A DNA stretch of 64,000 bases from Zopfochytrium polystomum (lineage: Eukaryota; Chytridiomycota; Chytridiomycetes; Chytridiales; Chytridiaceae), in assembly GCA_025765615.1 (NCBI GenBank), contig JAIVFJ010000029.1:1-64000 (forward strand). The letters run 5' to 3'. The notes under the pieces were generated by a model. That model saw nothing but the letters and a program-made list of their open reading frames with translations, ran no database searches and was not told where the DNA came from. The first letter of the stretch is position 1. Every line of letters starts with the position of its first letter. Positions 10,543 through 20,282 of this stretch are shown here, one piece after another. Both the position numbers and the translations under genes were made by a program.

Positions 10543-11166
10543 TTGTGGGCTCAGCCTCGCAGGCTCGATTTGTGTCTTCGGTTTGTGGCTCCGCCCTTGC
10601 CCCGCTCCCGAAAACTGCGGCTCCGTCCGCAAACGTCAAAGTCAATCTGACCTCCGCCTTCAATAGCAGAGGCGTCGCGTCCTTCGCCCCGAACCTCTCC
10701 GTCGGCTCCGCCAACGGCCGCGGCGAGCGTTGTCTGGCCCCAGCCGCAACTCGGCCGTCTGCGTGTGCAAGATCGGACTTCCTAAAAAGGGGAAGACCAA
10801 AGTATTCCGTCTTGTAGCGCTGTGTTGGAATTTGGGCAGACAAAATTTTTGTCGCTTGCATTGTCTTTTCAACTAGACAAAAAGGTTCTAATACGCGGGG
10901 CACCGCCTCACCCACCCTTGCTTGTTGCTCAACCATTGATTAGTGGGGGATCGGCAAAAAAATAAAATAAAATAAAATTAAAGAAGAACACCGATCCGCA
11001 GGCTCGGTCAGTTCTCTAGTTCAATTTGGCAGTTTCCAGTAAACGTTACTTCCAAGTGGAGACAAAATCGAGGATACACTCAACTCCGCCGATTTTCCAT
11101 TGGCCAGTGCGAAAGAAACATGTCACAACAACAAATGACGCTTCGCGCACCCCCCAGCGCCATCCA
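10543..11166. other. No gene seen
   Basis: A 198-codon minus-strand ORF (10936-10340) runs through the signal-peptide exon and its upstream region, but its upstream part has no domain and overlaps the TATA candidate. I treat it as chance. An AAAATAAAATAAAATAAAATT stretch lies near 10958-10980. Confidence 0.4.
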
Positions 11167-11365
11167 TCACTTCCCCGTGCTGCTGCTCGCGCCGCCCGCT
11201 CCCCTGCCTCCATCGCCGCCGTCGGTCGTCAACGACGCGCTGCCGACCGTGCCAGACTTGATCCCCGACAGGCCGCTCGCGCCCTTTCCTTTGCCGCTGC
11301 AGTTGTACGCGACGATCTGCGTCACGTAGTGGCTGTCGGAGAGGAGGACCGTAGTAATCAGGTTC
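11167..11365 (-). pseudogene. C-terminal exon-like piece of an unidentified extracellular-type protein
   Basis: On the minus strand a frame opens after AAAAG or CCCAG near 11345-11365 and reads about 60 residues, including LITTVLLSDSHYVTQIVAYN, then a Gly/Ser-rich end and TGA at 11169-11167. Composition fits the last exon of a secreted protein, but I found no upstream exons and cannot name the family. Confidence 0.3.
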
Positions 11366-11822
11366 TGGGCTTGGTAGACGAAGGACCTTTTGGTGTTTTT
11401 TGTTTATGGTTGGGGGTCAATTGTGACGTGAAAGAAGTTGAGAAGGGGATGGATTTGGACGAGTTGGTTGAGGTTGTGGAATGGGGGGGTTGAAGGTATG
11501 GACAACAATTGCTCAAAAGTCCAGTTGAAAAATACACAATTGTCAGGTGGTTTGCTGTATTTCGCCTGCTTTGTTTCAGCTTGTCTATGAGGGTCCAACT
11601 TCATTGTTTTTCTCATTGTTTTGAACCGCCTTCACCCATGTCTGCTGGACTGTGATCTTTCCAACTGTCAATGATCGGCAGCCTGCACCTGACAGATACC
11701 TCTCAGCACAGATGTGTCAGAGTTGTGACACGGTGACTAGCAGAGTGGGATTCGGACCCACTCCCCTCTCGAGGTGCCTGTCCTTGGTGTTCGTTCTCTG
11801 TTAATTAGAGGCTGGCGGAAAT

Positions 11823-12122
11823 TGTGAGACTATACTCACTCCTTTGACCCTGGGATCTGGGCCCTAGAGTGAGGGAAAGCAAATAATAGGCTAAAACTAA
11901 CTTTATTGGGCAGTTGTCTAGGGGGTGTTTCAACCCTACTACTTGCCGAGTCCATGAAGTATCTTAACTGATCTGTCTAACAGGGGTCTCAAACACAAAG
12001 GATGAACATTCAGAGGGACAATCCTCTGAGGGATTGGTGCAGGAGCACCAATTACTTGCATGGCCGTGGGCTGGTGTGAGGGGAAACAGAAGGGCACTCC
12101 TGAGGGTGCAACACAACTGCAG
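11823..12122 (+). repeat. Dispersed repeat R1, copy 2, left part
   Basis: Matches the left about 300 bp of R1 copy 1 (2170-2550). It ends exactly at the gypsy 5' target duplication TGCAG (12118-12122). The sequence resumes at 17428. Confidence 0.85.
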
Positions 12123-12150
12123 TGTTATGAATCACCCTCTGGAAACCTCT

Positions 12151-12250
12151 GGAACCTTCTAGAACATTCCTTCATGGAACCTTCTGGAACCTTCTGGAAC
12201 CTTCTAGAACATTCCTTCATGGAACCTTGTGGAACCTTCTGGAACCTTCT
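12151..12250 (+). promoter_or_regulatory. Heat-shock-element-like array in the LTR
   Basis: Reading in 5-bp modules, nGAAn and nTTCn alternate for four modules (12151-12170), eight modules (12176-12215) and four modules (12231-12250). This is the arrangement bound by trimeric heat shock factor (three or more alternating units). A further three-module site (TTC/GAA/TTC at 12315-12327) lies about 35 bp upstream of the TATA box. The 3' LTR carries the same array. Binding is inferred from the motif. Confidence 0.7.
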
Positions 12251-12394
12251 TTGCTTTCCTGACTTGTCTTGTTGTCATTGGTATCATTGGTATCATTGTA
12301 TTACTAATTGCTCTTTCTGGAACTTTCTTGGAGTCTTGACAAGGAACACTCTCAAAAGGTATAAAAGGGGGATGGGGGACCTGTCCCATCCCTC

Positions 12395-12405
12395 AAGTGA
12401 ATTAT
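12395..12405 (+). promoter_or_regulatory. Probable transcript 5' end and self-primer
   Basis: AAGTGAATTAT starts about 35 bp after the start of the TATA box and is perfectly complementary to 12478-12488. In Tf1-type elements the first bases of the RNA prime reverse transcription in this way. Confidence 0.6.
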
Positions 12406-12477
12406 TGTTTCCAATACAATCATCACTCCTCTCAGTTCCTTGTCTGCCTTGTCCTGTCCTGCCCTGTTCCTGACATC

Positions 12478-12488
12478 ATAATTCACTT
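12478..12488 (+). other. Primer-binding site (self-priming type)
   Basis: ATAATTCACTT, two bases after the LTR end, pairs over 11 nt with 12395-12405 of the same RNA. I saw no match to the usual initiator-Met tRNA 3' end. Confidence 0.65.
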
Positions 12489-12515
12489 CACCCTCTCCCA
12501 CTACTCTCTGCCATC

Positions 12516-13439
12516 ATGTCTGACCCAAACAACACCTTCCCTGATGCAACTGCCTTCCAAGCCTTGATGGACCAATTACAAGCCCTCTCAAGACAGACAC
12601 ACCAACTTCAAGAACAAGTCCTTCACCAGCAGCACCAGCTTCAACAACAACTTCACCAACAAGAACATCAAGCTCTTCCCCTGCCCCAAGCCAACCAAGC
12701 AAGAGAGCCCAAGGTTCCCAGCCCTGACAAGTTCACTGGGCTGGCCAAAGACCTTAGGAACTTCATGGCCACTGTGGAGAATGTCATCCTTCTCCAACCT
12801 TCAAGATTTCCCAGTGAGCAAGTCAAGGTTCTTTTCACAAGCACCCTCCTGTCTGGTCAAGCTCAATCATGGTACAGATCTCTCCCAAGCACACCCACCA
12901 CCCTGCAAGAGCTCTGGGAGGGGCTGGAAGCTACCTTTGGTGACCCCTACGCATCTTGGACAGCAAGATCCAAGCTCAAGCATATCAAGCAAGGAAAGCA
13001 ATCTTGTGTGGCCTACACCAACCAATTCAAGCAACTAGCCAGAGACTCTGGATACAATGATGCAGCTCTGATGGAGCTGTACCATGATGGTCTCCATGAG
13101 TCTATCCAAGACATGCTCTCCCAGTCTCTGCACATCCCTGAGACCTTGGAAGAGTACATTCTCCTTGCCATCAAGATTGACAACAGACTCTACTCCAAGA
13201 GGCTGAAGCAAAGACAAGTAGGAACTACATCAAGACCTACCCCAGTTCCTCAAGCTCTTACAGTTCCTGAACCCATGCAAGTGGATGCAGTTGAGACACT
13301 TCCTAAGGGTCCTCTGAGCCAAGAGGAGAAAACAAGGAGGGCCCAGCAGGGACTGTGTTTTTACTGTGGCTCCAAGGAGCATGCTGTCAAGGACTGCCCA
13401 AGGAAGAAGCACCCAAACTCCCAGGTCCAGGCTCACTGA
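12516..13439 (+). CDS. gag: Gag of the chromovirus
   Basis: 307 residues starting at the first ATG after the leader. A Gln/His-rich coiled-coil-like N-terminus (residues about 10-55) precedes a retrotransposon-gag domain with the WYRSLP and LWEGLEATFGD segments. A CCHC zinc knuckle CFYCGSKEHAVKDC lies near the C-terminus. The frame ends at TGA 13437-13439, overlapping pol. Gag forms the virus-like particle and the knuckle binds RNA. Confidence 0.92.
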   Translation: MSDPNNTFPDATAFQALMDQLQALSRQTHQLQEQVLHQQHQLQQQLHQQEHQALPLPQANQAREPKVPSPDKFTGLAKDLRNFMATVENVILLQPSRFPSEQVKVLFTSTLLSGQAQSWYRSLPSTPTTLQELWEGLEATFGDPYASWTARSKLKHIKQGKQSCVAYTNQFKQLARDSGYNDAALMELYHDGLHESIQDMLSQSLHIPETLEEYILLAIKIDNRLYSKRLKQRQVGTTSRPTPVPQALTVPEPMQVDAVETLPKGPLSQEEKTRRAQQGLCFYCGSKEHAVKDCPRKKHPNSQVQAH

Positions 13440-16400
13440 GGGGCAATTCCCTGGACCCTCCTCCAAGCTGCCCCTGTTTCATCACCACCACCAGCACCAC
13501 AAACACCTCAGATTCCAAGCCCCACCAACTCACCATGGATGTCAAGATTCAACTCTCACCCAAGTCAACCATCACAACCAAGGCCCTTATAGACTCTGGA
13601 TCATCCTGCAACATCATTGATGCCACCCTTGCCAAGTCTTGTGCCATTCCTACGATCAAGAAATCCACACCCCTCAAGGTCCACTTTGCCAATCATGCTC
13701 TGTTCAAGGAAATCAGCCATGAAACCAAGCTAAACCTCCACATCCAAGACTTTCCACCATCCATGGTCAATCTGGAAGTATTGGACCTTGGCTCACCCAC
13801 ATTCTCTGTCATCCTGGGATTACCATGGCTGCAAGCCCAGAACCCTGCCATTGATTGGGTCACTGGTCAAGTCCAACCTCCACCAATTGGAACAGTCACC
13901 CAAAACTCAAGTCAAGCCCCCAAGTCTCATGCTCTCAAGCCCTTGATTCAAGATTCACAGCCAGCCAAGACTCCAGTTCCACAGTTCACAGTTCACAGTC
14001 AAGATTCAAGTAGAGCTCATAGAGCTCACAGTCATGGCCATGACTCTTGTTCACAGAACCCACAGTCAAAGATTCAAGTACCACAGTTCACAGTCCACAT
14101 TCAAGATTCAAGTTCCACAGCTCACAGTCTTTGCCAAGAACAGAACTCTCAGTCAAAGATTCAAGAATCACAGTTCCCAGTCAAGAATTCAAGCCCCACT
14201 GCTGAGGAGCACGACAACCTGGACCCATCAGACCTTTTGCTGGCATCCAAGCTACCAAAAGAATATCTCCCTTATGCTGATGTGTTTTCCAAGACCAAGG
14301 CAGACCTGCTACCAGCTCAGAGGCCTTATGACTGTGAAATCCCACTCAAGGATGAAACTTGCAGCCCACCTTTCAAGCCACTGTACCACCTCTCTCCACC
14401 AGAAGCCAAGGCCCTCCAAGAATACATTGAAGAAATGCTGAACAAGGGATTCATCCAACCTTCCAAGTCACCAGCTGGAGCTCCCATCTTTTTTGTCAAG
14501 AAGAAGGATGGGGGACTGAGACCCTGTGTGGACTACAGAGATCTCAATGAGATGACAGTCAAGAACCGCTATCCACTGCCTCTCATCTCTGAATTACTGG
14601 ACAAACTGAGCCATGCAAGGATATTTTCCAAGATTGACCTCAGAGGTGCCTACAATTTGGTCAGAATTAAGCCCCAGGATCAATGGAAGACTGCCTTCAG
14701 ATGGAAATACGGTCACTTTGAGTACTTGGTTATGCCCTTTGGACTTACCAATGCTCCAGCTATTTTCCAAGGCATGATGAATGACATCTTCAGGGATATT
14801 CTGGACCTTTTTGTCATTGTCTACCTGGATGATATCCTGGTATTTTCATCTGACACTGCAAGCCATATGGGACATGTCAAGACTGTCTTGGAGAGACTCA
14901 GACAGCATCACCTCTATGCAAAGCTGGAGAAGTGTGAATTCCACAAGACCTCCATTGAGTTTTTGGGGTTCATTGTGTCTGACAAAGGGATCTCCATGGC
15001 ACCAGACAAGATCCAAACTATTCTTGAATGGAAGGCTCCAAATTCCATCAAGGATGTTCAAAGCTTCCTTGGATTTTGCAACTTCTACAGAACCTTCATT
15101 GCCAACTATTCTGCCATAGCCAAGCCTCTCACTGATCTCACCAAGAAGACCACCAAGTTTGAATGGACCCCAGCAGCAGAGCAAGCCTGGCTAGCTCTTA
15201 AGACAGCAACCACAAGTGCACCACTCCTTAAGCATGTGGATCCCTTGCTTCCCTTCACCTTGGAAACTGATGCCTCAGACTATGCCCTTGGCGCTGTTCT
15301 GTCCCAGCCAAGCTCTCAGGACCCCTCTGCTCCTCTGCATCCAGTGGCATATTACTCCAGGAAGCTGAACAGTGCTGAGTGTAACTACACAGTCCATGAC
15401 AAGGAGTTGCTTGCAATTGTGGAAGCATTCAAATTCTGGAGACACTACTTGGCTGGTTCTAAAGGCATCTCTGTCTATTCTGATCACAAGAACCTCACCT
15501 TCTTCAGGGCAAGGAGGTTGCTCAAGCAGAGGCATGCCAGGTGGGCTGAACTGCTCTCTGAGTATGACTTTAAGCTGTGCTATTCTCCTGGCCACCTTAA
15601 CACTGTGGCTGATGCCCTGTCAAGAAGAACAGACCTTGCACCTGAAGGGGGAGATGGTTTCACCCCACCATCCAAGACACACCTTTCATTGCTTCCTGAC
15701 AGTGTGTGGGCCCATGCTATTTCCAAGGACCCCAAGCCTCACAAGATTCAAATCAGCCAAGAAGAGGAAAAACTTGAGATACTCAAGACAAGGCATGATG
15801 CAGCAACAGCTGGACACCCAGGAGAGCACAAGACATATGAGCTTGTTTCCAGAGACTTCTACTGGCCAGGCATGAGGAAGTACATCAAGAGCTATGTCAG
15901 CAGCTGTGAAACCTGTCAAAGAAACAAATCCAGCAGACACAAGCCCTATGGACTTCTGGAGCCCCTCCCAATTGCCCTCAGCCCTTGGTCATCAATATCC
16001 ATGGACTTCATTGTGAAACTGCCCCCATCCCATGGATTTGACTCTATCCTTGTTGTCATCTGCAGAAGGACAAAGTTGGCCCATTTCATCCCCTGCACTG
16101 AGAATATAGATGCACAAGGAACAGCAGACCTGTTTTTGCAGCACATATTCAGGCTCCATGGGCTGCCTCAGTCAATCGTCAGTGACAGAGGACCACAGTT
16201 CAGATCTCAATTTTGGAAAGCACTCACAGCAGCCCTTGGAATCAAGTCTCAACTGTCAACTGCTTATCACCCTCAGACTGATGGACAAACAGAAAGAACA
16301 AACCAGACTCTGGAGCAGTATTTGAGGTGCTATGTCAGCTATCAACAGGATGATTGGCCCACCCTCCTTCCACTGGCAGAATTTGCTCTCAACAATTCTC

Positions 16401-17074
16401 TCCACTCAAGCACCCAGCTATCTCCTTTCTTTGCAACCTATGGCTTCAATCCAAGAGGAGATCTTCTGGGACAAGAGACCCTATCCAATGTCCAAGCTCC
16501 TGCTGCGGCTTCACACTTACATAAGCTCAAGATCATCAACTCCTTCCTGGACTCCACCCTGAAGCAAGCCCAAGAAGATGCCTCAAGATTTGCCAACACT
16601 CACAGAATGGACCATGACCTTGCTGTGGGTCAGCAAGTTTGGCTTCTGAGGAAGAACTTGCAGACCAAAAGACCAAGTCCCAAGCTAGACAACCTCAAGT
16701 TGGGACCTTTCAAGATCTTGGAGCAAATCAATCCAGTCACCTTCAAGCTGGATCTCCCTGCATCCATGAAGATCCACCCAGTTTTCCATGTCAGCCTTTT
16801 GGAGAAGTTTGTGGCCAATTCCATTCCAGGCAGAGTTGTTCCTCCTCCTCCTCCAGTTGAGGTAGAAGGTGAAGAGGAATTTGAGGTTGAACAAATCTTG
16901 GATGCCAAGTGGTTTGGAAGAACACTCAAGTTCCTTGTTAAGTGGAAAGGTTACTCAGATGCTGACAACACCTGGGAGCCTGAGTCAAACCTCACTCACT
17001 GCCAAGACCTTCTGCTCGAGTTCAAGACCAGGTACCCCACCAAGTTGCAGAAGAGGCCTAAAAGGGGGAGATGA
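13355..17074 (+). CDS. pol: Pol polyprotein with chromodomain
   Basis: The frame is -1 relative to gag and overlaps it by 85 nt; the true entry is probably the slippery site at 13412-13418, so residues before that are not expected in the product. In order, by residue of the 1239-aa frame: aspartic protease (ALIDSGSS, about 77-84); reverse transcriptase with VYLDDILVF; RNase H (ETDASDYALGAVL and SDHKNLTFF); integrase with an HHCC zinc domain (GHPGEHKTYEL...CETCQRNK) and DDE core (SMDFIV, IVSDRGPQF, HPQTDGQTER); then a C-terminal chromodomain (VEQILDAKWF...FLVKWKGYSDADNTWEP, about 1170-1230). The chromodomain usually directs integration to modified chromatin. No stop or frame break is seen, so the frame looks functional. 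Confidence 0.95.
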   Translation: MFLLWLQGACCQGLPKEEAPKLPGPGSLRGNSLDPPPSCPCFITTTSTTNTSDSKPHQLTMDVKIQLSPKSTITTKALIDSGSSCNIIDATLAKSCAIPTIKKSTPLKVHFANHALFKEISHETKLNLHIQDFPPSMVNLEVLDLGSPTFSVILGLPWLQAQNPAIDWVTGQVQPPPIGTVTQNSSQAPKSHALKPLIQDSQPAKTPVPQFTVHSQDSSRAHRAHSHGHDSCSQNPQSKIQVPQFTVHIQDSSSTAHSLCQEQNSQSKIQESQFPVKNSSPTAEEHDNLDPSDLLLASKLPKEYLPYADVFSKTKADLLPAQRPYDCEIPLKDETCSPPFKPLYHLSPPEAKALQEYIEEMLNKGFIQPSKSPAGAPIFFVKKKDGGLRPCVDYRDLNEMTVKNRYPLPLISELLDKLSHARIFSKIDLRGAYNLVRIKPQDQWKTAFRWKYGHFEYLVMPFGLTNAPAIFQGMMNDIFRDILDLFVIVYLDDILVFSSDTASHMGHVKTVLERLRQHHLYAKLEKCEFHKTSIEFLGFIVSDKGISMAPDKIQTILEWKAPNSIKDVQSFLGFCNFYRTFIANYSAIAKPLTDLTKKTTKFEWTPAAEQAWLALKTATTSAPLLKHVDPLLPFTLETDASDYALGAVLSQPSSQDPSAPLHPVAYYSRKLNSAECNYTVHDKELLAIVEAFKFWRHYLAGSKGISVYSDHKNLTFFRARRLLKQRHARWAELLSEYDFKLCYSPGHLNTVADALSRRTDLAPEGGDGFTPPSKTHLSLLPDSVWAHAISKDPKPHKIQISQEEEKLEILKTRHDAATAGHPGEHKTYELVSRDFYWPGMRKYIKSYVSSCETCQRNKSSRHKPYGLLEPLPIALSPWSSISMDFIVKLPPSHGFDSILVVICRRTKLAHFIPCTENIDAQGTADLFLQHIFRLHGLPQSIVSDRGPQFRSQFWKALTAALGIKSQLSTAYHPQTDGQTERTNQTLEQYLRCYVSYQQDDWPTLLPLAEFALNNSLHSSTQLSPFFATYGFNPRGDLLGQETLSNVQAPAAASHLHKLKIINSFLDSTLKQAQEDASRFANTHRMDHDLAVGQQVWLLRKNLQTKRPSPKLDNLKLGPFKILEQINPVTFKLDLPASMKIHPVFHVSLLEKFVANSIPGRVVPPPPPVEVEGEEEFEVEQILDAKWFGRTLKFLVKWKGYSDADNTWEPESNLTHCQDLLLEFKTRYPTKLQKRPKRGR
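13412..13475 (+). promoter_or_regulatory. Candidate -1 programmed frameshift signal between gag and pol
   Basis: The heptamer C CCA AAC (13412-13418) is in the gag frame in the X XXY YYZ arrangement. After a 5-nt spacer, GGTCCAGG (13424-13431) can pair with CCTGGACC (13450-13457). Loop bases AGGGGCA (13439-13445) can pair with TGCCCCT (13469-13475). Together these make an H-type pseudoknot that encloses the gag stop codon. Confidence 0.7.
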
Positions 17075-17427
17075 TGTTATGAATCACCCTCTGGAAACCT
17101 CTGGAACCTTCTAGAACATTCCTTCATGGAACCTTCTGGAACCTTCTGGAACCTTCTAGAACATTCCTTCATGGAACCTTGTGGAACCTTCTGGAACCTT
17201 CTTTGCTTTCCTGACTTGTCTTGTTGTCATTGGTATCATTGGTATCATTGTATTACTAATTGCTCTTTCTGGAACTTTCTTGGAGTCTTGACAAGGAACA
17301 CTCTCAAAAGGTATAAAAGGGGGATGGGGGACCTGTCCCATCCCTCAAGTGAATTATTGTTTCCAATACAATCATCACTCCTCTCAGTTCCTTGTCTGCC
17401 TTGTCCTGTCCTGCCCTGTTCCTGACA
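17075..17427 (+). repeat. 3' LTR of the chromovirus
   Basis: 353 bp, identical by eye to the 5' LTR, including its TATA box and GAA/TTC array. Confidence 0.95.
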
Positions 17428-17520
17428 TGCAGAATAAAGAAAGAGAAGAGGGAAACAGGGGGTTTCTATCACAGAAACCTAATCTCAAATGCAAAAGGAG
17501 CGGTTAATAGCGATGGGACG
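17428..17520 (+). repeat. Dispersed repeat R1, copy 2, right part
   Basis: Starts with the 3' target duplication TGCAG and resumes the R1 sequence interrupted at 12122. Confidence 0.85.
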
Positions 17521-19026
17521 GACAAGGCGCAACCTAGCACCCCTCATCATATGGGGTTCTGAGGGAGCCTTTGTTGTCACCAGCGATGAGGGGGAGAGAG
17601 AGATGGGAGTTGACTATGTAGGGGTCAGAAAGTTGCCAGCAGGGAACCCACCAGATTGCGTCAGCATGATTACTCAACCAACAGGCTTTATCACATCACA
17701 CTCATACTCACACATCTCACTCTCACAGAAATACGACTGAGGCAGGCACTTGTAGATCAAACTCTCAGGTATCAGGGGCTGCGTAGGGCGCGGCCACCAA
17801 CACCCTCATAGGGTCAACAACTCCTGTGATCCTCACTCCAACACAGAGCCAGCGGCGTCACACAGTCGGTGGTGGGGCCAGCTGCTTTCCCCACCTGTGA
17901 CCCCTTAAGAGGAGCCCCCGAAGGGTCCATGTGCTCACCTGGGTGTGTACCACCTCTTGCTGCCCTCACCATCACAAGCCAGATGGATTTGAAGGGACTT
18001 TGTATTGGTGCCAAAGGACAGAAATCAGATTGAAGACAAAAAGGAGAAAGAGAAATGGCCCAAAAACAGAGAGAGAAAATTGAGAAGTCAACCCCCCTGA
18101 CTTGGAGCATCCACCACAAATGCTCTAAGTCCCCCAACCCTATGCATATATGTATAAGTGCCAAATATAAATAATAAATTAAGCAAGCGTGGGGTACAGC
18201 CTGTCAGGCACCCCATCTCTGGGCAGTCAGGCAGTCTCTGTTAGTCACTGAAAATGAAAAAGAAAATATGTTGAGAAAACCCTGGTGCAACAGAAACTGT
18301 TAAGACGAAAGTAGTAAAAGCAGGCCCAATAATAAAGACAGGTTAGCTGCAAATACACTTTGATAATGCCTTGGAAACTAAAAAACTGGGAATAATAATA
18401 TGGGTCCTGATCCTTGCAGTTTTATGACAGGTACGCTTGTTTTTAAGTCAAAAATGCTTCCTCAACTTTAAGTGACATTGTTGCAACAGGGAGAAGCGAT
18501 CAGTGGACGCCCTTGCATAGCCGTATTCTCCTGCTTCTGCTCTTTGATTGATACCTAACGCGCTCTGCCACGACGCCTACAGCAGGAGCTACAAGAGATT
18601 TCAATAAGGGGGTCCGAAAAGTTGAACTACCACTACCTCCAACCACCATTTTTTGTCCTTTCTTGTGTGACAAGTCACCCCTGCTGGACACCAAATTGCT
18701 CTTAGTTCTCTCTATTCCGTTCTCCAACACTCCCCAAGGGAAAACACCACCAAAACGTTGATCCTTGGCCTGAAATTTGGCACACAGTCGCTATTCAACA
18801 GTGCCAACCTGCTATTCCGATTTCAGAATTTTCAGTCCATCAATCAGCTTGCAACAAGCATTGTGTGAAACATACATCTTCTATTCTGGACCATTTCTCC
18901 ATCAAGTAGAGCATCAAACAACTCTTAGAGTCACTATTTGTCACTGCCGGACTGTCGAGCAACTCCTCCAAATTTTTCCAGCCACTGGATTTCTCCTGCA
19001 ACAGAATCATCACTACGTGCAACACA
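17521..19026. other. No gene seen; AT-richer sequence
   Basis: Lower GC than the genes around it, with a TATA-like and poly-A-like patch near 18140-18190. It precedes the gag-like relic and could hold that element's LTR, but I found no terminal repeats. Confidence 0.35.
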
Positions 19027-20282
19027 ATGTCGTCCAACCTAAACTCGTTTGTTGGCATGTTCACTGGCAAAACACTGACGGATGACTTTATTAGCAACCT
19101 TTAGATCAAGGTTATTGGTGAAAAGGGAATTCAGGACCTAACATGGACAGACCTATTCCTCTTGAGAGACCTTTCTGCAACGAGGAGGCCTACCACACCT
19201 ACCCAAGGATGTGGGACGGATGGCATTTCTGGTTGCACTGTCGAAATGGTGGGCATAGCACACCAGAGCCGAAGGCTGGTGAAACACTCTCACCAAACTA
19301 TCTCTATGTACCAACTGTCGCTGAGCAAGATAATGCTGGACCAGTTGTAGCTGTTGAAGCAACTGTCAAGTACCAGATTCAGCATCACATCATGACTTCA
19401 TCAGAGTTCATGAATGCTGTGCTAAAGATGCATGCCACCTTCATCAAGGAGAACAAAACAGCTCAGTCAGCTTTGATGATCAGGCTTCCAGAGACCTCGC
19501 ACTTGTTTGAGCTCTGCCGCAACATTCACCTCTATCGAGACTGTGTGGCTACCGTTCGCCGAGCATTCAACAATGCCCGCCCATCCAGCTTGATTGATGA
19601 TTTTGAAAACGGATGGTCAGGGCTGCAGCTACGCACAGACACTCAACGCCCCTTGCGTTACCAAGATCTGAATTCTTATGTGCACGAGATTGAGCGACTT
19701 CAGCGACTATTCATCCAAAGTCATGGCCAGAACAGACTTGATGAGTTTGTACGCAAACTGCAGAGCAAACTGCGCAGAGACCTTGCGCGTGGCTCAGCTC
19801 ATAGTCGTTTTGGACCATTTGTGGCAGCACTTCGAAACAATGATGCCTGCTTCAACAATCTACAGAATATCATGGATGAACTTACTGCTGTCTTGACTGC
19901 CCTTGAGGCAGATGAAGAGGAAGACTGTAGGAACCGCTGCAACAACCGCAACTGGCGTCAAGTGGGCAACAACCACTGTGACAACCATGACGATTGCGTA
20001 GATAGATGCCACCGAAGTGACCACATCCAAGGAGGCTGCAATGACCTTGAGCGAGAAGAACGAAACTATCGCCACAGAAGCAACTACAGGAACAGCGACA
20101 ACAGTGGTTGCAACATCCACAACAACCACAACCGCTCTCACTCCCCTTGTCATGGGGATAGGCCACGCTACTGGTGTGGTTACCACAAGGCATACGTTCA
20201 CCCCATGGAAAGGGACTGTTGTGACCGCTGCAAGCCAGGAGTCACCCATAGGCCAGAGCCAAAGGCTACCTCAATCCATTGA
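19027..20282 (+). pseudogene. Retrotransposon gag-like relic
   Basis: An ATG at 19027 opens MSSNLNSFVG..., which stops early (TAG about 19102) but continues in frame with plausible coding. After a frame change the 379-codon frame 19143-20282 carries a helical middle (DLARGSAHSRFGPFVAALR), an acidic stretch, and a Cys/His-rich end with YWCGYHKAYVHPMERDC. The C-x-Y-H-x5-H-x4-C pattern resembles the zinc finger of some gypsy Gag proteins. No protease or RT follows before 20.9 kb. I infer a decayed gag with pol lost; another His/Cys protein is possible. Confidence 0.4.

Larger units (their letters stand above)
12123..12475 (+). repeat. 5' LTR of the chromovirus
   Basis: 353 bp from TGTTATGAATC to CCTGACA. 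Contains GAA/TTC arrays (12151-12250), a TATA box TATAAAAG at 12360-12367 and the probable RNA start near 12395. Confidence 0.95.
12123..17427 (+). mobile_element. Intact Ty3/gypsy chromovirus (LTR retrotransposon), 5.3 kb
   Basis: Two 353-bp LTRs, identical by eye (12123-12475 and 17075-17427), start TG and end CA. They are bounded by a perfect 5-bp target duplication TGCAG (12118-12122 and 17428-17432). The interior holds gag, then pol in the -1 frame with protease, reverse transcriptase, RNase H, integrase and a chromodomain, so it is a chromovirus. The primer site matches the element's own RNA (Tf1/sushi-type self-priming). A purine tract AAAAGGGGGAGATGA precedes the 3' LTR. Identical LTRs and open frames point to recent and possibly competent insertion into repeat R1. 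Confidence 0.95.

Noticed and set aside
10340..10936. 198-codon minus ORF containing the signal peptide
   Set aside because: Its upstream part spans a TATA candidate and has no domain; the ATG at 10426 directly precedes the signal peptide.
11730..11790. tRNA 3'-half-like sequence (minus strand, GTGGG-TCCGAAT-CCCAC)
   Set aside because: A T-arm can be drawn but no matching 5' acceptor or anticodon arm was found; at most a tRNA-derived fragment.
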